Below, piece after piece: positions 1 through 7,398 of a stretch of DNA of 12,246 bases (position 1 is its first letter; the number at the start of each line of letters is the position of its first letter). The stretch covers positions 1-12,246 of the forward strand of contig CAAGIG010000082.1 in assembly GCA_900769885.1 (NCBI GenBank), read 5' to 3'. The position numbers and the translations under genes were made by a program. This DNA is from Rikenellaceae bacterium. GTDB taxonomy: Bacteria; Bacteroidota; Bacteroidia; Bacteroidales; UBA932. The notes beneath the pieces are model-generated. The model did not search any database. It saw nothing but the letters and a program-made list of their open reading frames with translations, and was not told the origin of the DNA.

Positions 1-1023
1 AAGGATTTTATTGAGAGGGGACTTGGGGGAGATGTTGATGGAAAGAATTATTGTTGGATAGATTTGGAGGGTATTGAGTCTGATGCGCAATTTGCCAATG
101 TGATAATTCGTGCGATTAACAGGGCTGATATTTTTCTGTTTATGTATTCTGCGACCCATTCAGAGATTGTCGATTTTGAGAATGACTGGACTGTGAAGGA
201 GATAAATTTTGCTCAGATGAAGAAGAAGAGGATAGTTTTTGTAAATATCGACGGTTCTGCTCTTTCAGATTGGTTTGCATTGCTTTTTGGAACAAAACAA
301 CAGGTGGATGGTACTGAAGAGGAGGCTTTGCAGAGGTTGTGCAATGATATGCGCAAGTGGTTAGGGCTCTCTTCGGAAAGTAAGGCAGTGTCAGCTGCAG
401 GTGGAAAAGGTATAGATTCTTCTACAAAAGCAGATTCAGGGGTCGCACCAAAGGTGACAAAATCAATAATTAATGGTCACGAATATGTCGATTTGGGCTT
501 GCCGAGTGGTTTGAAATGGGCTACTTGCAATGTTGGGGCTTCTTTGCCTGAGGAATATGGGGATTATTATGCTTGGGGGGAGATAGAGACAAAGAGTGAG
601 TATACTAGAGATAATTCCAAAACACACCGCCAATTAATGGGGTATATTGGAAGTGCAACGTATGATGTTGCTAGTTCAAAGTGGGGCGGTAGTTGGCGTT
701 TGCCTACAGAGAAAGAATTGGAAGAATTGGAAAGCAAATGCAAATGGGAATGGGTTACAATAAATGGCAAGAAAGGATATAAAGTTACAGGTCCCAATGG
801 AAAAAGTATCTTTCTGCCTGCTGCCGGTTATCGCGACGGGTCATCGCTTGACTACGCAGGAGAGTACGGTTACTACTGGAGTTCTGCGCCTAGAGAGTGG
901 GGTTCTGGGCCTATCTGGAGTAGTGATTGCGACGCTTACCGCCTGTACTTCTGTCGTTTTCACCGCTATGTCAATGTGCTCAGCCGCTACCGCGGGCAAA
1001 GTGTGCGGCCTGTCTCAGAATAA
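1..1023 (+). CDS. TIR domain-FISUMP domain fusion protein, 5' end outside window
   Basis: The reading frame is open from base 1, so the gene starts upstream; the TTG at 64 lies inside the TIR domain and is not a believable start. Of the 340 visible residues, about 1-115 are the C-terminal part of a TIR domain. They include a YCWIDLEGIESDAQF segment and, at visible residue 67, a glutamate (WTVKEI) in the position of the usual TIR NADase catalytic Glu. A Ser/Lys/Gly-rich linker (about 120-155) follows. Residues about 156-340 are a FISUMP-type domain (Fibrobacter succinogenes major paralogous family), recognised by EYVDLGLPSGLKWATCNVGA, YYAWGE, WRLPT and the YWSS...VRPV ending. This fold is C-type-lectin-like and usually binds ligands. 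The last 60 or so residues have the pattern of a hypervariable DGR target. TIR domains cleave NAD or act as signalling adaptors; enzymatic activity here is inferred. A 284-nt spacer separates it from the next gene. Confidence 0.88.
   Translation, partial: KDFIERGLGGDVDGKNYCWIDLEGIESDAQFANVIIRAINRADIFLFMYSATHSEIVDFENDWTVKEINFAQMKKKRIVFVNIDGSALSDWFALLFGTKQQVDGTEEEALQRLCNDMRKWLGLSSESKAVSAAGGKGIDSSTKADSGVAPKVTKSIINGHEYVDLGLPSGLKWATCNVGASLPEEYGDYYAWGEIETKSEYTRDNSKTHRQLMGYIGSATYDVASSKWGGSWRLPTEKELEELESKCKWEWVTINGKKGYKVTGPNGKSIFLPAAGYRDGSSLDYAGEYGYYWSSAPREWGSGPIWSSDCDAYRLYFCRFHRYVNVLSRYRGQSVRPVSE
823..1020 (+). other. Candidate DGR variable region (VR) at the 3' end of the TIR-FISUMP gene
   Basis: This 3' end encodes the GYRDGSSLDYAG, YYWSSAP and RGQSVRPVSE segments. 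These match the framework of DGR target proteins that carry Asn-rich (AAC/AAT) template-derived positions between conserved residues. Here those positions read Asp, Cys, Tyr, Arg, His, Leu and Ser, encoded by codons such as TGC, GAC, TAC, CGC, CAC, CTC and AGC. That is what adenine-specific mutagenesis of AAC codons would give. Codon use shifts sharply from AT-ending in the first two thirds of the gene to NNC here, and adenine is sparse (about nine in the 69 bases from 930). No template repeat, Avd or reverse transcriptase gene is visible in the window, so any DGR machinery would lie upstream or elsewhere. Confidence 0.55.
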
Positions 1024-1038
1024 CAAGTGTAGTTTTAC

Positions 1039-1064
1039 CTCCATTCGGGTTTACGTGAATGGAG
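1039..1064 (+). terminator. Hairpin just after the TIR-FISUMP stop (terminator or DGR-type hairpin)
   Basis: CTCCATTC (1039-1046) pairs perfectly with GAATGGAG (1057-1064) across a 10-nt loop, starting 16 nt after the stop codon. No T-run follows, only CAAAAAC, so it is not a classic intrinsic terminator. DGR targets are known to carry a hairpin just downstream of the variable region, which gives a second reading of the same structure. Confidence 0.5.
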
Positions 1065-1091
1065 CAAAAACGGAACGTATTAAAATATTTA

Positions 1092-1134
1092 GCGGTGCAT
1101 TTTAGGCACCGCGTATGGTGTCCGCCTTGGGCGG
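1092..1134. repeat. Two adjacent hairpins in the intergenic spacer
   Basis: GCGGTGC (1092-1098) and GCACCGC (1106-1112) form a perfect 7-bp stem. CCGCC and GGCGG (1122-1134) form a second, compact 5-bp stem with a 3-nt loop. Neither is followed by a T-run. They lie between the TIR-FISUMP gene and the channel operon and may limit read-through or be part of the repeat cluster that follows. Confidence 0.45.
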
Positions 1135-1140
1135 GGATTT

Positions 1141-1230
1141 GGATCCCCGATCGGGGTCGGGGATGACGATTGAGTTTGGGTCGGGAATGACGAGGATGTT
1201 GATTTAGATTCCCGATCGTAGTCGGGAATG
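1141..1230. repeat. Short intergenic palindromic repeats (GATYCCCGATC...TCGGGRATGA type)
   Basis: Three related units occur. TCCCCGA/TCGGGGA pair at 1144-1150/1157-1163, and TTCCCGA/TCGGGAA pair at 1209-1215/1222-1228. A half unit, GGGTCGGGAATGACG, sits at 1178-1192. The two full units share the layout GAT-YCCCGATCG-spacer-TCGGGRATGA and are each potential hairpins. They look like a dispersed REP/MITE-like intergenic repeat; copies elsewhere cannot be checked here. The remaining spacer to 1290 is AT-rich with nothing else recognisable. Confidence 0.6.
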
Positions 1231-1292
1231 ATAATGTTGGGGTGATTAATGGGCTCTGGGATGATAGGAGAGGGATGTTTTTTTATAAGATT

Positions 1293-1300
1293 TAAGTTTG
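1293..1300 (+). promoter_or_regulatory. Bacteroidetes -7 box for the channel-TIR operon
   Basis: TAAGTTTG matches the TAnnTTTG -7 consensus of the Bacteroidetes primary sigma factor. No TTTG is found at the usual 19-nt spacing upstream. Initiation 6-7 nt downstream would fall at about 1306-1307, on the chosen ATG. This implies either a leaderless transcript or use of the next ATG at 1325. Confidence 0.4.
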
Positions 1301-1306
1301 ATTATT

Positions 1307-3931
1307 ATGTTAGAGATTGAATATATGGTTATTTTGGTTGTTTTCGGATTGATTGTTTTGGCGCCATACGTTTTGTGGTGCTTGCGTTTGTGGTTTTTCA
1401 AGAAGCATAAATTGGATTGGTATTTGGTGAATGGCAGATGGGTGACTTGGGGGGTGCTGGGTTTTATTGTTTCTGTGCCGATTGTCTTTTTTTCGGTGGT
1501 GGCTTTGTGTTTCAGCAGTAATTATCATACTCGGAATCTGGTAAATGAGGATCATTTGTATGAGAAGGTTATCAAGGAACAGAGTGATACGGTGAAGTTG
1601 GTCAAGGTGGATGAATTGGGTAATTATGAGGTGATTGCAGATGTTAAAGATGACGACGATGCACTCCATCCTCAGGAGGATCCTTCGCTGTTGTGGGCGA
1701 TTTATTATCATTATATCGATCCGGGCAATCAGCATATGTCTGCTTCTCATACGGGGCGTTGGATTAGTGCTTTGATTGCGGTTATCGGGGTGGTGCTGGT
1801 AAATGGTTTGATGGTTTCGGTCTTTGTCAATTTGTTTGAGCGTCGCAAGGATAATTACCAGAAGGGGCAGGCCCGGTATAGGGGTTTGTTCAAGAAAGGC
1901 GGTCATTCTGTTATTATCGGTGGAAGTGATCTGGTGCTTAATCTTGTGAAGGAGTTGTTGAGTAAGAGTTCGCAAGGGAAGGGTGAGAGACCTTCGTATA
2001 TTTTGATTCAGACATCTTCCGATGTCGAGAAATTCAGACATAAACTGTTTTCTCTTGTTGATCAGAGATATCATCAGTATATTATTATTTATCAGGGGGA
2101 CAGGACTTCCGATGATGATGTGAATGAACTTTATGTAAATGAAGCTTCGCAGGTATATATTATAGGTGAGTCGCTGGATGTGGATGGTCAGAATCACGAT
2201 GCTTACAATATGGAGGCTATCGATTTTGTGGCTCAATGCATTAGTGGTGCCAAATGCAGTAAGGATAGTTGTAGTGTGGAGTCTGATAAGAATTCTTCTG
2301 AAGATACCCGTAAGAAGGTGTTTGTTCTTTTTGAAAATCAGATGACTTTTTCTGTATTCCAATTTTCGGATCTTTGTTCGACTCACAGGGCTTTGATTAA
2401 TTTTATCCCTTTGAACTATTATGAGATGTGGGCTCAGAAAGTGTTTGCCCATTCCGATCCTACGGGGTTGTTATATGGTGAAAATGAGAAGTTATACTCT
2501 CCTTTGGATATGATTCCTCAGAGGGACGAAGTGAAGCAGGATAATGTTAAAGGTGAGGATTCTGATAAGGGACCTGATACCTCTTTGAAGTTTATTTCAG
2601 ACTCTGCTGAAGATAAGCATTGTGTTCATTTAGTGGTGATTGGAATGTCAAAGATGGGGGTTGCGATGGGGCTGGAGGCTGCTCATATTGCCCATTATCC
2701 TAATTGTCTGACAGCTGATGCTCCTCGTACAAGGATTACTTTTATTGATGAAAATGCTGACAGGGAGTCGGGGTATATCAGAAACAGGTATGATGCTTTG
2801 TTCGGATTGTCAAGGTGGAGAGATATTGATTTGTCAAAGTCTGCCTCTTATGAGGATAATGTTTCGTGGAACGACCCTTTGGCAAATGGAGAGTACAATG
2901 GGGCTGATTTGAGTTTTGAAAATTGTGATCCGACTAAACCGGGAGATGAGTTTTTTGTAGATGTGGAGTGGGAGTTTATCAAGGGAAATTTGAGTTGTGA
3001 TGCGGTGCAGGATTATTTGAGGGATTGCTCTGATTTGAACAAGTATCCTGATAAAATTCTGACTGTGTCGGTTTGTCTGGATGAGGCTCATCAGGCTATT
3101 GCTGCCGGTTTGTATTTGCCTGAGAGTGTGTATGAAAATGCTTTGCAAGTGTTGGTGTATCAGAGATATTCGGGTAGTATTTTGAGGAATGTATATAAGT
3201 CTGCCAACGAGAAGAAAGAGGAAAATAAACCTCAGCAAAATTCTTTGAGGTATAGAAATGTGAAGCCTTTTGGTATGTTGTCGGAGACTTTTTCTTTGAT
3301 GTTTACCGATGATACTTTGCCCAAATGGATAAATTATGTCTATTGGAATAAAGATAAGTATGATTTGTTGGATGCGGGTTTCAATGTGGATGTGGAGGAT
3401 AATTGGAAGGGGCAGACTTTGGGATTTGACAACGGAAAGTCGGGTTGTGCAGCGAGGTGGTCGAATATCTATAATGCCAATGCCATTTTGACAAAGTTGA
3501 GGTCTGTGGGGTTGGGCAAGGAAGATTGTGAGAAGATTGCTAAACAGAGGAAGGTCTCTTTGGAAGAAAATTCAAATGTTGTGGATCAATGGAGTATTGC
3601 TGAGGGTTCGGATTATCATCGCAAGATTATGACTATGGCAATGGTGGAGCATAAGCGTTGGAATACTGAGCAGCTGTTGATGCATTACAGGCCTGTTACA
3701 GTGGAGCAACAAAAAGAGCTGATTGCTAAGAATAAAGGTGATGTCAAGGAGGGGGAAGAGACTTTCAAGCAGATGAAGAATCGGTTGAAACGGACTCAGA
3801 TGCGTCATCTGGATGTGTGTGCGTTCAATCGTCTGGAAGAGGTAGATAAAGGTATCGTGGATTACGATGTCAAGATTAGTATGGCTTTGCCGTTTATTGT
3901 GGAAAGGTTTGGGGTAAAAAATAAATATTAG
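1307..3931 (+). CDS. Castor/Pollux-like RCK-gated ion channel homologue with C-terminal RyR domain
   Basis: ATG 1307 is preferred over TTG 1298; ATG 1325 is also possible. The 874 residues start with two membrane helices (about 7-31 and 46-70). An extracytoplasmic loop then ends in a re-entrant pore-like segment (about 124-145) with IDPGNQ around 137-142, resembling the ADSGNH filter of plant CASTOR. A third helix (about 152-178) ends in NLFERR. A TrkA-N/RCK Rossmann module follows (about 199-310, HSVIIGGSDLVLNLVKELL), then a second (from about 436, HLVVIGMSKMGVAM). The C-terminus (about 770-865) is a bacterial RyR domain with AMVEHKRWNTEQL and later HLDVCAFNRLEEVDKG. RCK modules gate channels by binding ions or nucleotides, and RyR repeats in bacteria are suspected nucleotide sensors. 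It is co-transcribed, with a 6-nt gap, with a TIR membrane protein, so a TIR-derived nucleotide is a reasonable candidate ligand. Ion selectivity and gating are unknown. Confidence 0.75.
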   Translation: MLEIEYMVILVVFGLIVLAPYVLWCLRLWFFKKHKLDWYLVNGRWVTWGVLGFIVSVPIVFFSVVALCFSSNYHTRNLVNEDHLYEKVIKEQSDTVKLVKVDELGNYEVIADVKDDDDALHPQEDPSLLWAIYYHYIDPGNQHMSASHTGRWISALIAVIGVVLVNGLMVSVFVNLFERRKDNYQKGQARYRGLFKKGGHSVIIGGSDLVLNLVKELLSKSSQGKGERPSYILIQTSSDVEKFRHKLFSLVDQRYHQYIIIYQGDRTSDDDVNELYVNEASQVYIIGESLDVDGQNHDAYNMEAIDFVAQCISGAKCSKDSCSVESDKNSSEDTRKKVFVLFENQMTFSVFQFSDLCSTHRALINFIPLNYYEMWAQKVFAHSDPTGLLYGENEKLYSPLDMIPQRDEVKQDNVKGEDSDKGPDTSLKFISDSAEDKHCVHLVVIGMSKMGVAMGLEAAHIAHYPNCLTADAPRTRITFIDENADRESGYIRNRYDALFGLSRWRDIDLSKSASYEDNVSWNDPLANGEYNGADLSFENCDPTKPGDEFFVDVEWEFIKGNLSCDAVQDYLRDCSDLNKYPDKILTVSVCLDEAHQAIAAGLYLPESVYENALQVLVYQRYSGSILRNVYKSANEKKEENKPQQNSLRYRNVKPFGMLSETFSLMFTDDTLPKWINYVYWNKDKYDLLDAGFNVDVEDNWKGQTLGFDNGKSGCAARWSNIYNANAILTKLRSVGLGKEDCEKIAKQRKVSLEENSNVVDQWSIAEGSDYHRKIMTMAMVEHKRWNTEQLLMHYRPVTVEQQKELIAKNKGDVKEGEETFKQMKNRLKRTQMRHLDVCAFNRLEEVDKGIVDYDVKISMALPFIVERFGVKNKY

Positions 3932-3937
3932 AAGAAT

Positions 3938-5731
3938 ATGGAAAATAAGTTTAAATACGATGTTTTCGTAAGTTATTCACGTAAGGATTATGTGGATTCG
4001 TATGGAAATATAATAGAGGACTCTTCTGTTAAAGCGATAATTGAATTTCTGGAGCAGAATCAGATTACTTATTGGTTTGATAAAGAGGGTATTTATAGTG
4101 GACGTGAGTTTGTGGAATTGATTTCTGAGGCTATTAATGTTTCCAAAATTATGCTATTTGTCTCATCTGAACATTCCAATTCATCAATTTATACTACGGG
4201 TGAGATTTTTGAGGCGATAGAGTGTAACAGATTGATTATTCCGATTAAGATAGATGCTTCCAATTATAATTCTAAATTCCGTCTGTTGCTCAGACCTTTG
4301 GACTATATTGATTTTCATCAGTCTGATGCATTTTCAGATTTGTTGAGGGCTATAGAAGTCGAGAAAAAGAGGATTGCGCAGATTGAGGAAGAGGAAAAGA
4401 AGAAGAGGATGAAAGACGAGATGGAGGCTAATAAAAAAGTTGTCAAGAAAGAGATTGAGGAGTATGTTGCAGAGCTGAATAAACTGATGATCCGTAAGCA
4501 TACTCTTTTGGATAGTATTTACAAGAAGCAACGTTCCATCGGTGTGGAGCAAAAGGTGTGTCCGGTATGTGCTTCAAAAAATAGTATTGAGGCAGAGTAT
4601 TGTCCTACTTGCGGATGGGCATTTTCTCCTTTGAGTTGTGTTGGTGCAGAGGAAGATTCTTCTGAAAATTCTCTGTTGGTTATTGCTCGGGCTAACTGGA
4701 ATAATTTGAGTTCTAATTATGAAAATCGTCAGGAGGAAGAGGGAATTGTTGATGAACTGGAGGCTAAGATTTCTTCTTTGAAAAAGGAGATTTCAGCTTT
4801 GAAGAAAGAGAAAGAGCAGTTAGACTCATTGATTGCTTTTCAGAGTGTAAATGAGGTTCCTAAACAGTCTTTTATTTCATTTTTAAAGGAGTGTTATCGA
4901 AAGCATAATATATTTACAGCGGTGTTGTTGTTGTGTTCTATACCTATTGCTTTTGCTGTGGGGGTAGGCGTTCTTGCTTCTTTAAATGATGAGATTGGGG
5001 GATATGATGAATTTGGATTGGGGGTTGCATTATTGGCATTTCTGATTTCTTATGGAAATTATCAGTTGTTCACATTTAAGCGTAGTATATGGATAACTGC
5101 TCCTTTTATTTCATTTATTCTTGGAGGACTATGTAGCTATGGTGGGCAACTAATCGGGGTGGCACTATCAATTTTCTATTTGTTTCTCTTTGGTGTGATT
5201 TTCTGTTTCAAAAAGAATGGAAAGAGGGTGATAGAAAATTTTGAGTTTAGAGAAGGTTTTAAATTATTCTTTGAGAGATTTAAGGCCCATAATGTCATTG
5301 TTAAGATGCTGTTACCTATATTTATATGTATAAGTGTTGGAGTAGGTAGTTATTGTCATTTGTATTATGAATATTATGAATATTATGACCAATGTTTTTA
5401 TGCACTAATGGCCTTAGCAGCAGCTTATTCCGGAGTGCAGTTGATCCTTTTTGATAGGGATGGTATTGTCAATTTGGTAATGCTCCTTGTTATTTTGGGT
5501 GTTTCTTCTATATGTGCAGATAGTTGGATAGTTAGTGATTTTGGAATTATAGGAGCTGGAATGCTATTTGTTTCGGAGGTGATTTTGTTTATATCTATGA
5601 GTTTTGCAGGAAGTAGGGAGATATGGAAAAAATTCGATAAGGAATATGTGGCCAATAAATTGAAATATTTGTTCTTTATTATATTTATGTGGGCGCTGTT
5701 TGCTGAAGAGGTGCGTGATGTGATTAATTAA
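3938..5731 (+). CDS. TIR domain-coiled coil-zinc ribbon-polytopic membrane protein
   Basis: This 597-residue protein begins 6 nt after the channel gene, with AGAAG just upstream as a weak RBS. Residues about 5-130 are a TIR domain: YDVFVSYSRKD is the first strand and box 1, YWFDKEGIYSG follows, and Glu89 in TTGEIFEAI sits in the catalytic Glu position. A charged coiled coil spans about 140-200. A CPVC...CPTC zinc ribbon uses Cys208, Cys211, Cys222 and Cys225. A second coiled coil lies at about 264-300. From about 325 to the end there are roughly nine hydrophobic segments separated by short loops, so the protein is anchored in the inner membrane with TIR and zinc ribbon probably cytoplasmic. 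I recognise no transporter family in the membrane part. It may be the enzyme or sensor half of a two-component system with the channel. The last gene on this strand converges with the AAA gene 32 nt away. Confidence 0.8.
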   Translation: MENKFKYDVFVSYSRKDYVDSYGNIIEDSSVKAIIEFLEQNQITYWFDKEGIYSGREFVELISEAINVSKIMLFVSSEHSNSSIYTTGEIFEAIECNRLIIPIKIDASNYNSKFRLLLRPLDYIDFHQSDAFSDLLRAIEVEKKRIAQIEEEEKKKRMKDEMEANKKVVKKEIEEYVAELNKLMIRKHTLLDSIYKKQRSIGVEQKVCPVCASKNSIEAEYCPTCGWAFSPLSCVGAEEDSSENSLLVIARANWNNLSSNYENRQEEEGIVDELEAKISSLKKEISALKKEKEQLDSLIAFQSVNEVPKQSFISFLKECYRKHNIFTAVLLLCSIPIAFAVGVGVLASLNDEIGGYDEFGLGVALLAFLISYGNYQLFTFKRSIWITAPFISFILGGLCSYGGQLIGVALSIFYLFLFGVIFCFKKNGKRVIENFEFREGFKLFFERFKAHNVIVKMLLPIFICISVGVGSYCHLYYEYYEYYDQCFYALMALAAAYSGVQLILFDRDGIVNLVMLLVILGVSSICADSWIVSDFGIIGAGMLFVSEVILFISMSFAGSREIWKKFDKEYVANKLKYLFFIIFMWALFAEEVRDVIN

Positions 5732-5738
5732 TTATATG

Positions 5739-5750
5739 CCGTGATTACGG
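5739..5750. terminator. Short hairpin between convergent genes
   Basis: CCGT-GATT-ACGG forms a small 4-bp hairpin in the 32-nt gap between the TIR membrane protein (+) and the AAA gene (-). It lacks a strong T-run on either side, so it is only a weak candidate for a shared terminator. Confidence 0.25.
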
Positions 5751-5763
5751 AGAATGGATGCCG

Positions 5764-7314
5764 TTATTCTATGATTTTCCAGTCGTCTATGCGTCTGGTA
5801 TGGGTAGAGAAATTGACACCGATCTTGAATATTTTTCTTGAGTCGTGTTTGAATGGAATGGCATATCCTTTCTCTTCAATTTGTTGCAATGCGGAGGCTG
5901 CCGAGCTGTTGGTTTTAAGCTCGAAAATGTAAATGTAGTTTTGAGTTTTTGCTAATAAATCAATTCTTCCATTGCTTGTATGGTGCTCTGCTTCAATGTA
6001 TTCACCGAGGAGTTCCATTATAATATACATTGCGTATTGGAAATCTTTTTCGGCATTTGATTGAATCTGATATGTGGTGTTTGCAAATAAAGAATCCAAT
6101 ATCTGCATAAACTCTTCAGGTTTGCCCAGTCTGAGTGCTCTTGCAAGGTTTGAAGTTGTGGTATTCCCTTCAGATGAATTGATGGGAATGTAGTATGAGA
6201 ATATAAACTTCAAAAATGCGTTTTTGACCTCATCGTTTGGAAAGCCAAGTGTGTATTCGTGAAATTCCTTGTCATAGCCTTTAATGGTTAAGTAGCCTGT
6301 TTGTACAAAAAGTGGGATAGGGCGTTTTATGATATCCTGCATACCACTTAAATCACTGTCCGATACAACGACTTTGTCAGTTAGTCGAGTAATGTCAAAT
6401 GATGTTTGTTTCATTAAATTCACCAACATTGTAGGAGTGCCTGTCTCAAACCAATATTCGTGGAATTTATTTGAACGGAATGTGCTCAGAAGGCTGAATG
6501 GGTTATAAACGCCTTCTGAATTTTCAGAGAAGTGATAACCATCATACATCTCTTTCAATTTCTTATAGCAGACTTCTAAGGTTAACTGATTTGCAGCTGC
6601 CAGTTCTTCTGTGCTATTATTAAAATAGTTATGAAGATCTTTTTCTGAGATTCCACAAATGTCAGAGTACAATGGTTCCATTGAGATATCAATAAGGTTA
6701 TTCATACCACTGAAAACACTTATTTTGCCAATTTTTGAAACACCTGTCAAAAATCCAAATCTGATTTGGCCATCCTTGGCTTTGAGAACACTATATAGTC
6801 CCTGGAGTATAGTTCTAAAATATTCTGACAGTTCCGGATTTGTTAAATTATCGACGATTGGCTTGTCATATTCATCAATCAGAATAACAACTTGCTTGTT
6901 TGTTTTTTTACAAGCAGAGTCAATGACTTCCTTAAAACGGGTCTCAATGTCAGATTCAGATGCATTGCCCTTGCCATATTCATTTTCCCATTGGGATAAA
7001 TGATAATTCAGAATTTCAAGCAATGAGTTTTGACTATTATATGCTTTTCCTGTAAGATCCAAATGCAGAACCGGATATTCAACCCAATCTTTCTCCAATT
7101 TTTCAATAGCCAACCCTTTAAACAATTCTTTTCTTCCTTTGAAATATGACTCCATTGTTGATACAAGAAGACTCTTTCCAAATCGTCTGGGGCGACTTAA
7201 AAAGAAATAATTCTGCGAGGATGTCATCTTATGGATTAAATGAGTTTTGTCCACATAAGCATATCCACCTTCGCGAATCTTTTCAAAATTCTGTATTCCA
7301 ATAGGGTATAGCAT
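5764..7314 (-). CDS. AAA-ATPase-like/PD-(D/E)XK nuclease-like protein (AAA-ATPase_like + DUF1703)
   Basis: This is a 516-residue protein of a family abundant in Bacteroidales, at its usual length. It opens with the typical IGIQNFEKIREGGYAYVDKT segment. An unusual Walker A (SRPRRFGKS) lies at residues 40-48 and Walker B (VILIDEYDKP) around 144-152. The C-terminal domain has the PD-(D/E)XK core: Asp452 in GRIDLLA and Glu465-Leu-Lys467 in IFELK. ATP binding and a nuclease-like fold are therefore visible. The biological role of the family is not established; defence or mobile-element roles are speculative. It has its own promoter, and its leader closely resembles that of the neighbouring Sel1 gene. 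It is intact, with no frameshift. Confidence 0.9.
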   Translation of the reverse strand: MLYPIGIQNFEKIREGGYAYVDKTHLIHKMTSSQNYFFLSRPRRFGKSLLVSTMESYFKGRKELFKGLAIEKLEKDWVEYPVLHLDLTGKAYNSQNSLLEILNYHLSQWENEYGKGNASESDIETRFKEVIDSACKKTNKQVVILIDEYDKPIVDNLTNPELSEYFRTILQGLYSVLKAKDGQIRFGFLTGVSKIGKISVFSGMNNLIDISMEPLYSDICGISEKDLHNYFNNSTEELAAANQLTLEVCYKKLKEMYDGYHFSENSEGVYNPFSLLSTFRSNKFHEYWFETGTPTMLVNLMKQTSFDITRLTDKVVVSDSDLSGMQDIIKRPIPLFVQTGYLTIKGYDKEFHEYTLGFPNDEVKNAFLKFIFSYYIPINSSEGNTTTSNLARALRLGKPEEFMQILDSLFANTTYQIQSNAEKDFQYAMYIIMELLGEYIEAEHHTSNGRIDLLAKTQNYIYIFELKTNSSAASALQQIEEKGYAIPFKHDSRKIFKIGVNFSTHTRRIDDWKIIE

Positions 7315-7336
7315 CTGAAAATAGTTTCAATAATTG

Positions 7337-7367
7337 CAAATATACTAAGAACTTATCTATTTGTAAA
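7337..7367 (-). promoter_or_regulatory. Bacteroidetes promoter of the AAA/PD-(D/E)XK gene
   Basis: Read on the - strand, TTTA, then exactly 19 nt, then TATATTTG (7344-7337) gives a near-perfect TTTG-N19-TAnnTTTG promoter. The start codon is 23 nt beyond the -7 box, leaving a leader of roughly 15 nt. The 84-nt gap between 7314 and 7399 holds nothing else recognisable. Confidence 0.65.
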
Positions 7368-7398
7368 TGAAATTTGTTTAAATTTGACCAAGTTTTCT

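Noticed and set aside
1310..2452. Long open frame (380 codons) antisense to the channel gene
   Set aside because: Its translation is low-complexity (Ile, His, Thr, Leu rich) and arises from the codon bias of the + strand gene, which has clear domains.
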